From Streptomyces sp. NBC_01471 (GTDB lineage: Bacteria > Actinomycetota > Actinomycetes > Streptomycetales > Streptomycetaceae), in NCBI RefSeq assembly GCF_041438865.1, contig NZ_CP109450.1, positions 5,210,501-5,274,500 of the forward strand: DNA of 64,000 bases, in the 5' to 3' direction. Below, one piece after another: positions 58,837 through 64,000 of this stretch. Below the pieces are notes generated by a model. The model ran no database searches and was not told the DNA's origin. It worked only from the letters and a program-made list of their open reading frames with translations. Both the position numbers and the translations under genes were made by a program. The first letter of the stretch is position 1. Each line of letters opens with the position of its first letter.

Positions 58837-59715
58837 ATGACCAGCACCGATCTCACCACCGACGCCCCCGTTTTCATCCCGGACCCGGCGTCGCCGTACC
58901 AGGGTGACATCGCCCGTTACTGGGACCGTGAGGCCAGGCCCGTGAATCTGCGTCTCGGTGACGTGGACGGGCTGTACCACCACCACTACGGCATCGGCGA
59001 CGTCGACCACGCCGCCCTCGGCGACGCTCACGACAGCGAGTACGAGAAGAGGCTGATCGCCGAGCTCCACCGGCTGGAGTCGGCCCAGGCCGAAGTCCTC
59101 CTGGACCACCTCGGCTCCATCGGGCGTGACGACACACTCGTGGACGCGGGCTGCGGCCGGGGCGGTTCGATGGTCATGGCGCACCAGCGGTTCGGGTGCA
59201 CGGTCGAGGGCGTCACGCTGTCGGCCAAGCAGGCCGAATTCGGCAACCGGCGTGCGCACGAACTCGGCATCGGGGACCACGTCCGGGCCCGCGTGTGCAA
59301 CATGCTCGACACGCCCTTCGAGACGGGGCAGGCCGCGGGCTCGTGGAACAACGAGTCGAGCATGTACGTCGACCTGGACGACCTCTTCGCCGAGCACTCC
59401 CGCGTCCTCCGGACCGGGGGCCGCTACGTGACCATCACCGGCTGCTGGAACCCGCGTTACGGTCAGCCATCGAAGTGGGTCTCGCAGATCAACGCGCACT
59501 TCGAGTGCAACATCCACTCCCGCCGGGAGTACCTGAAGGCCATGGCCGACAACCGTCTCGTACCGCAGACCATCATCGACCTGACGGCTGCGACGCTGCC
59601 CTACTGGGAGCTGCGGGCCACGTCCTCGCTGGTCACCGGTATCGAGGAGGCGTTCATCAACTCGTACAAGGACGGCTCGTTCCAGTACCTCCTGATCGCG
59701 GCCGACCGCGTCTGA
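58837..59715 (+). CDS. Geranyl diphosphate 2-C-methyltransferase
   Basis: A 292-residue SAM methyltransferase that adds a methyl to C2 of geranyl diphosphate, giving the synthase substrate. SAM motif I is VDAGCGRGGSMVMAHQRFG, followed by VEGVTLSAKQAEFGN and SWNNESSMYVDLDDLFAEHS. The start is 15 bases after the synthase stop (AGGAGCGG upstream). All three MIB genes are therefore co-transcribed. Length and order match the known gppmt-mibs pairing; the operon is closed by a strong hairpin. Confidence 0.92.
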   Translation: MTSTDLTTDAPVFIPDPASPYQGDIARYWDREARPVNLRLGDVDGLYHHHYGIGDVDHAALGDAHDSEYEKRLIAELHRLESAQAEVLLDHLGSIGRDDTLVDAGCGRGGSMVMAHQRFGCTVEGVTLSAKQAEFGNRRAHELGIGDHVRARVCNMLDTPFETGQAAGSWNNESSMYVDLDDLFAEHSRVLRTGGRYVTITGCWNPRYGQPSKWVSQINAHFECNIHSRREYLKAMADNRLVPQTIIDLTAATLPYWELRATSSLVTGIEEAFINSYKDGSFQYLLIAADRV

Positions 59716-59845
59716 CCGGGCGGGAGAAGTAACTCCCCGCATCCGTACAACCCTTTCCCCGTGACGCACGTCGTACGTGGCATCAGGGCTTCAGGGGGAC
59801 GGATCCGGGGGGAAACGGGAAGCTCTGATGTCAGGGGAGGGGAAT

Positions 59846-59884
59846 GCGGAGGGGGCCCGGTCCGGTGGACCGGGCCCCCTCCGC
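59846..59884. terminator. 18-bp perfect hairpin after the MIB operon
   Basis: GCGGAGGGGGCCCGGTCC (59846-59863), a 3-base loop GGT and the exact complement (59867-59884) form an unusually long stem without U-tract, between the converging MIB operon and rbsD. Confidence 0.88.
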
Positions 59885-59944
59885 ACGGCTGTTCCGGACA
59901 CTCGCTCGGAACCGCTGCTCAGAAGGTCCGTTCAGAACGTCCGT

Positions 59945-60334
59945 TCAGAAGAAGACCCCGCAGCGCAGCAGCACATTCGCGTACGGGCGCGCCTCTCCCG
60001 TGCGGACCACCAGGCGGGTGCCCGCCGAGAGGCCCTTGAGGTCGTCGTGCGGGACCAGCCGCAGGTCCGGGAAGCGGGCGTCCAGCAGATCCGCCGTCGC
60101 CGGGTTGGCTTCCCGTACCTCCTCGGCGGCCGTCGCACCCTCCACGACCAGCTCCGCCAGCATGCCGTCGAGCACCTCGGCGAACGACGGGGTCCCGGCC
60201 CGGAACGCCAGATCCACCAGACGGGGGCCGGCCGGCACGGGCATCCCGACATCGCAGATCAGCACACCGTCGCCGTGGCCCAACTCGGCCAGGGCGCCCG
60301 CGAGATGGCGGTTGAGGATTCCGGACCTCTTCAT
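59945..60334 (-). CDS. rbsD: D-ribose pyranase
   Basis: A 129-residue RbsD protein that interconverts beta-pyranose and beta-furanose ribose, supplying the form used by ribokinase. The catalytic His region is GILNRHLAGALAELGHGD, and VLICDVGMPVP follows. Its ATG overlaps the rbsK stop (ATGA), so it is coupled and is the last gene of the ribose operon. The C-terminal GEARPYANVLLRCGVFF is normal for the family. A 12-base direct repeat (59926-59937 and 59939-59950) overlaps its end. Confidence 0.93.
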   Translation of the reverse strand: MKRSGILNRHLAGALAELGHGDGVLICDVGMPVPAGPRLVDLAFRAGTPSFAEVLDGMLAELVVEGATAAEEVREANPATADLLDARFPDLRLVPHDDLKGLSAGTRLVVRTGEARPYANVLLRCGVFF

Positions 60335-61236
60335 TCCGCCCGCACCTCGTCGGCGGTCGGGTAGGACTCCTGCGCGCCGGGCCTGGTGACGGCGGTCGCA
60401 CCCACCCGGGCGGCGAACGCGGCGGCCTCCGCCAGGTCCTCGCCCTGGCCCAGACGCCAGGCGAGCGCCGCCGTGAAGGCGTCGCCCGCACCGGTCGTGT
60501 CCACCGCCTCGACCTTGAGACTCGGTACGTGCGCGCTCGTGCCCGTACGGCCGTCGGCGACCAGCGCGCCCGCCGCGCCCAGGGTGATCACCACGGAGCG
60601 CGGGCCGAGTGCGAGCAGTGCCCGCGCCCACTCCTCGGGGGAGTCGCCAGCGGCGTCGCCCAGCACCGTCCTCGCCTCGTGCTCGTTGACCACCAGCGGG
60701 TCGCAGGCCGCGAGGATCTCGTGGGGCAGTGGCTGCGGCGGGGACGGGTTCAGTACGAACCGGGTCCCGTCGGGCAGCGCCCGTACCAGCTCGGCGACCG
60801 TCTCCAGCGGGATCTCCAGCTGCGTCGACACCACGCCGGCCGCCTCGAACAGGCTGCCCGCCGCGCGGATGTCGGCGGGGGTGAGCCGGCCGTTGGCGCC
60901 GGGGGAGACCACGATGCTGTTGTCGCCCGACGGGTCCACCGTGATCAGGGCGACCCCGGTCGGTGCGCCGCCGACGAGGACACCGACGGTGTCGACGCCC
61001 GCCGCGCGCTGGGATTCGAGGAGCAGCCGCCCGTTGGCGTCGTCCCCGATCCGGGCCAGCAGGGCGCTGCGGGCGCCGAGCCGGGCCGCGGCCAGCGCTT
61101 GGTTGGCGCCCTTGCCGCCCGGGTGAATGACCAGGTCGGAGCCGAGCACGGTCTCGCCGGGGGCGGGGCGGCGTTCGACGCCGATCACCAGGTCGGCGTT
61201 GGCCGACCCTACGACCAGCAGGTCGTAGTCGTACAT
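60331..61236 (-). CDS. rbsK: Ribokinase (PfkB family)
   Basis: A 301-residue sugar kinase that phosphorylates ribose to ribose 5-phosphate. The PfkB N-terminal signature is visible in VIHPGGKGANQALAAARLGA and the C-terminal one in EAVDTTGAGDAFTAALAWRL, with the catalytic Asp in GAGDAF. Short intergenic space to the permease/binding-protein gene (47 bases). Cytoplasmic. Part of the ribose operon with rbsA and the rbsC-rbsB fusion upstream. A GAAAGCAGGA-like RBS precedes the ATG. Confidence 0.94.
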   Translation of the reverse strand: MYDYDLLVVGSANADLVIGVERRPAPGETVLGSDLVIHPGGKGANQALAAARLGARSALLARIGDDANGRLLLESQRAAGVDTVGVLVGGAPTGVALITVDPSGDNSIVVSPGANGRLTPADIRAAGSLFEAAGVVSTQLEIPLETVAELVRALPDGTRFVLNPSPPQPLPHEILAACDPLVVNEHEARTVLGDAAGDSPEEWARALLALGPRSVVITLGAAGALVADGRTGTSAHVPSLKVEAVDTTGAGDAFTAALAWRLGQGEDLAEAAAFAARVGATAVTRPGAQESYPTADEVRAE

Positions 61237-61283
61237 ATCTGTCCTGCTTTCGAAGGAGGGCGGTGACGGGGCCGGTGGGCCCG

Positions 61284-63254
61284 TCAGGAGAAGTCGGCTG
61301 CGTTCTTCTTGGTGACGACCTTGACCGGCACCTTCACCATGCTGCCGACCTTCTTGCCGTGCGAGGCCCTGATCGCGTTCTGGACCGCCAGCTTGCCCAG
61401 CTCAGCGGGCTGCTGGGCGACCGTGGCGTACAGGGTGCCCGCCTTGACGGCCTTCAGCCCGTCGGGCGTCCCGTCGAAGCTGACCACCGGGATCGAGGTG
61501 CCCGCCCTGCTGCCGAGCGCCTTGATGGCGCCGAGGCCCATCTCGTCGTTCTCGGCGAAGACCCCGGTGAGCCCGTGGTTCGCCTGGAGCAGGTTGGTCA
61601 TGACGTCCAGGCCCTTGGTGCGGTCGAAGTCCGCGGGCTGCCGGGCGACGATCTTGATGCCGGGGTACGCCTTCATGCCCTCTTCGAATCCCTGGCCGCG
61701 CTCGCGGCTGGCCGAGGTGCCCGCGGTGCCCTGGAGGACGACGATCCTGCCCTTGCCGCCGAGCTTGGCCGCCAGGGTCTTCGCGGCGAGCTTGCCGCCC
61801 GCGATGTTGTCGGACGCGACGAGGGTCGCGGTGTCCGCCTTGTTGACGCCGCGGTCGGCAGCGACCACCGGGATGCCCGCCTTGTCGGCCGCGCGTACGG
61901 AGGGGGCCGCCGCGTCCGAGTCCACCGGGTTGATGATCATGGCCTTGACGCCGGCGCTGGTGAAGTTCTCTATCTGGTTGGCCTGCTGGGAGGCGTCGTT
62001 CTGCGCGTCGGTGACGGTCAGGTCGATGTGCTCGGCCCTGGCCTCCTGCTGGGCGCCCGCCTTCATCTGTACGAAGAAGGGGTTGTTCATGGTGGAGAGG
62101 GAGAGACCGACCTTGGTACGGGTGGTCGACGAAGAGCCGGAGTTGAAGTAGGAGACGGCGCCCACGACGGCTGCCACCACGACGACGGCGATGCCCGCCT
62201 TGGCCGCCTGCCGTCCCTTGCCGCCGGGCCCGCCGGATCCGGCCGCACCGGCGGATCCGCCCGCCCCCGCACCGGACCCGGCGCGGCGGCGCAGCGTGTC
62301 CAGCAGGACGGCGAGTGCGATGACCACGCCGATCACGACCTGCTGCCAGAACGCGGACACCGAGAGGAGGTTGAGGCCGTTGCGGAGCACCGCGAGGATC
62401 AGCGCGCCGATGAGGGTGCCGGACGCCTTGCCGACACCGCCCGCCAGGCTGGCCCCGCCGATGACGACGGCGGCGATGGCGTCCAGTTCGTACCCGTCGG
62501 CGGCCTGCGGCTGCGCGGAGGAGAGCCGCGAGGCGAGGACGATGCCCGCGGCGGCGGCGAAGAGGCCGGAGAGCGCGTAGATGGCGAGCTTCTGCCGCTT
62601 GACCCGGAGCCCGGAGAGCCGGGCGGCCTCCTCGTTGCCGCCGATGGCGTACATGGAGCGGCCGATGTACGTACGGGCCAGGATCAGCGCCGTGATCAGC
62701 CCCATCACGATCATCACGATGACCGGGACCGGCAGCCAGCCGCCGAGCGTGTCGCCGAGCGAGGAGACCGAGCCGGGGAAGGCGATCGGGCTGCCCTGCG
62801 AGATGACCAGCGAGAGACCGCGGCCGATGGAGAGCATGGCCAGCGTCGCGATGAACGGCGGGAGTTTGCCGTACGAGATCAGCACGCCGTTGACGAGGCC
62901 GCAGGCGATGCCGGTGGCGACGGCGAGGATCACCGCGATCCAGACCGGTATCCCCTCCGAGGTCGCCGTCCAGGCCAGCACGGTCGCGGAGAGCGCGGCG
63001 ACCGAACCGACCGAGAGGTCGATGCCCGCCGAGACGATGACGAAGGTGACACCGAAGGCGAGGATCGCGGTCACGGCGGCCTGTACACCGACGTTGAGGA
63101 GGTTCTGAGTGGTCAGGAAGTCGCCGGAGAGCAGCGACATCGCCACCACCAGGACGACCAGGGCGCTGAGCGCGCCGTTGTCGAGCAGGACGCGGCGGAC
63201 GACCGCAGAGGCGCCACTCGCGCCCGTATCGCTCTTGAGCGTGTCAGTGGTCAC
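61284..63254 (-). CDS. Fused ribose ABC permease and binding protein (RbsC-RbsB)
   Basis: A 656-residue fusion. Residues 1-335 are an RbsC-type permease with about nine membrane segments (GVTFVIVSAGIDLSVGSVAAL, GGNEEAARLSGLRVKRQK). A Gly/Ala-rich linker (about 335-365) and another hydrophobic helix (AGIAVVVVAAVVGAVSYF) precede an RbsB-type family 1 binding domain (about 390-656: LSLSTMNNPFFVQMKAGA, VSFDGTPDGLKAVKAG). The binding domain lacks a lipobox and is tethered by that helix instead. It overlaps the rbsA stop by 11 bases. Likely imports ribose. Confidence 0.9.
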   Translation of the reverse strand: MTTDTLKSDTGASGASAVVRRVLLDNGALSALVVLVVAMSLLSGDFLTTQNLLNVGVQAAVTAILAFGVTFVIVSAGIDLSVGSVAALSATVLAWTATSEGIPVWIAVILAVATGIACGLVNGVLISYGKLPPFIATLAMLSIGRGLSLVISQGSPIAFPGSVSSLGDTLGGWLPVPVIVMIVMGLITALILARTYIGRSMYAIGGNEEAARLSGLRVKRQKLAIYALSGLFAAAAGIVLASRLSSAQPQAADGYELDAIAAVVIGGASLAGGVGKASGTLIGALILAVLRNGLNLLSVSAFWQQVVIGVVIALAVLLDTLRRRAGSGAGAGGSAGAAGSGGPGGKGRQAAKAGIAVVVVAAVVGAVSYFNSGSSSTTRTKVGLSLSTMNNPFFVQMKAGAQQEARAEHIDLTVTDAQNDASQQANQIENFTSAGVKAMIINPVDSDAAAPSVRAADKAGIPVVAADRGVNKADTATLVASDNIAGGKLAAKTLAAKLGGKGRIVVLQGTAGTSASRERGQGFEEGMKAYPGIKIVARQPADFDRTKGLDVMTNLLQANHGLTGVFAENDEMGLGAIKALGSRAGTSIPVVSFDGTPDGLKAVKAGTLYATVAQQPAELGKLAVQNAIRASHGKKVGSMVKVPVKVVTKKNAADFS

Positions 63255-64000
63255 GGGAACCCTCTGCTTCCTTCACTTCGTTGTGGGGGGTTGCCGCGCT
63301 GACGGCGAGTGCCATCACCGCGTCCTGGGTCGCCTCGTGCGCGGGGAGTTCACCGGCGATCCGGCCCTGCGCCATCACCAGCACCCGGTCGCTCATGCCG
63401 AGCACCTCGGGCAGGTCGCTGGAGATCATCAGGACCGCGTGGCCGGACGCCGTCAGCTCGTTGATGAGCTGGTAGATCTCGACCTTGGCGCCGACGTCGA
63501 TACCGCGCGTCGGCTCGTCCAGGATGAGGATCTTCGTGTCGGCGAGCAGCCACTTGCCGATGACGACCTTCTGCTGGTTGCCGCCGGACAGGGTGCGCAC
63601 ATGCTGGCCGAGCCCGGCCATCCGTACGCCGAGCTGCCCGGCGACCCGGGCCGCTGCGGCCTGCTGGCCCTTGATGTCGACCAGGCCCGCGCGGGTGGCG
63701 GAGCGCAGCGTGACCAGGCCGAGGTTCTCCTCGACCGAGGCGTCGAGCAGCAGGCCCTGGCCCTTGCGGTCCTCGGGGACCAGGCCGATCCCGGCGCCCA
63801 TCGCCGCGTTCACGTCGTGCCGGGGCAGCCGTCTGCCGACGACGTCGACGGTGCCCGTGTCGTACGGGTCGGCCCCGAAGACCGCGCGGGCGACCTCGGT
63901 CCGGCCGGCCCCGACGAGCCCGGCGATGCCGACCACCTCACCGGCCCGCACCTCGAAGCTGATGTCGTGGAAGACGCCGTCCCGGCCCAGACCGCGTACG
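63244..64000 (-). CDS. rbsA: Ribose ABC transporter ATP-binding protein, C-terminal part (cut by window)
   Basis: The frame is open to base 64000, so the N-terminal ABC domain is outside. What remains is the second ABC module of RbsA: VRAGEVVGIAGLVGAGRTEVARA (Walker A variant), LVPEDRKGQGLLLDASVEENL, signature LSGGNQQKVVIGKWL and Walker B ILILDEPTRGIDVGAK. Energises import of ribose through the fused permease. The end has a short tail (EVKEAEGSRDH). Its stop overlaps the permease start. Confidence 0.93.
   Translation of the reverse strand, partial: VRGLGRDGVFHDISFEVRAGEVVGIAGLVGAGRTEVARAVFGADPYDTGTVDVVGRRLPRHDVNAAMGAGIGLVPEDRKGQGLLLDASVEENLGLVTLRSATRAGLVDIKGQQAAAARVAGQLGVRMAGLGQHVRTLSGGNQQKVVIGKWLLADTKILILDEPTRGIDVGAKVEIYQLINELTASGHAVLMISSDLPEVLGMSDRVLVMAQGRIAGELPAHEATQDAVMALAVSAATPHNEVKEAEGSRDH

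Noticed and set aside
59926..59950. A 12-base direct repeat (GTCCGTTCAGAA twice) as an attachment site
   Set aside because: It overlaps the end of rbsD and has no integrase or tRNA gene nearby; too short to support an att site.
61263..63302. A 679-residue plus-strand frame opposite the ribose permease fusion
   Set aside because: Composition is Arg/Gly/Asp/Glu-biased without domains; the minus strand encodes clear RbsC and RbsB domains.
1..64000. tRNA, rRNA or insertion sequences
   Set aside because: No tRNA T-loop or cloverleaf pattern, no rRNA segments, and no transposase motifs or terminal inverted repeats of IS elements were recognised.

Overview
The window is high-GC actinobacterial chromosome, almost certainly Streptomyces. 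Evidence: strong G/C bias at third codon positions, frequent GTG and TTG starts, ATGA/GTGA stop-start overlaps, a complete desferrioxamine (desABCD) locus with two IdeR/DmdR1-type iron boxes, a 2-methylisoborneol (geosmin-like odour) operon, and XRE/DUF397 gene pairs. All functions are read from the sequence and from recalled family knowledge; no database search was run.

Region by region. 1-7.3 kb: the end of a GH20 hexosaminidase, then desA-B-C-D, a siderophore-interacting flavoreductase and the ferrioxamine-binding lipoprotein desE, all on the minus strand and controlled from iron boxes at 5317-5337 and 7318-7340. 7.4-13.9 kb: a NarL-type two-component system with a membrane protein, an amino-acid ABC transporter whose binding protein and permease are one polypeptide, its probable IclR regulator, and a GNAT acetyltransferase. 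14-23.5 kb: a leucine/isovalerate degradation operon (acyl-CoA dehydrogenase, HMG-CoA lyase, carboxylase alpha and beta) divergent from a TetR repressor with paired operators, then a phosphatase-like gene, thioesterase II and a second acyl-CoA dehydrogenase.

23.9-27.4 kb: an isolated extracellular contractile injection system (eCIS)-type AAA+ ATPase, preceded by what looks like a beheaded DUF4255 gene and followed by a probable eCIS cargo/toxin protein; no structural eCIS genes are present. 27.5-29 kb: an XRE/DUF397 regulatory pair. 29-34.8 kb: a PucR regulator, sodium/solute symporter, agmatinase-family ureohydrolase and a ThDP enzyme, read here as a guanidino-compound (2-ketoarginine/4-guanidinobutyrate) route. 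35-44.4 kb: a fused ABC exporter, a polyprenol-type glycosyltransferase, a small secreted protein, a secreted S37 tripeptidyl aminopeptidase and an exported GH3 N-acetylglucosaminidase. 44.6-50 kb: a LacI-controlled sugar-catabolism cluster (two TIM-barrel isomerases, Gfo/Idh dehydrogenase, DUF993 aldolase-like enzyme).

50.2-56.2 kb: a lower-GC accessory stretch with a second XRE/DUF397 pair, a HATPase anti-sigma-like protein, a SIR2-like protein, a UDP-sugar dehydrogenase and a NUDIX hydrolase, followed by about 0.5 kb of decayed-looking DNA. 56.2-59.7 kb: a family 2B encapsulin shell (EshA type, with an internal cyclic-nucleotide-binding domain), 2-methylisoborneol synthase and geranyl-diphosphate C2-methyltransferase. 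59.9-64 kb: a ribose operon (rbsD, rbsK, an rbsC-rbsB fusion and the C-terminal part of rbsA), cut by the right edge.

The two stretches most worth follow-up are the orphan eCIS ATPase/cargo locus (23.9-27.4 kb) and the SIR2/UDP-sugar dehydrogenase/NUDIX cluster (52.5-55.7 kb).
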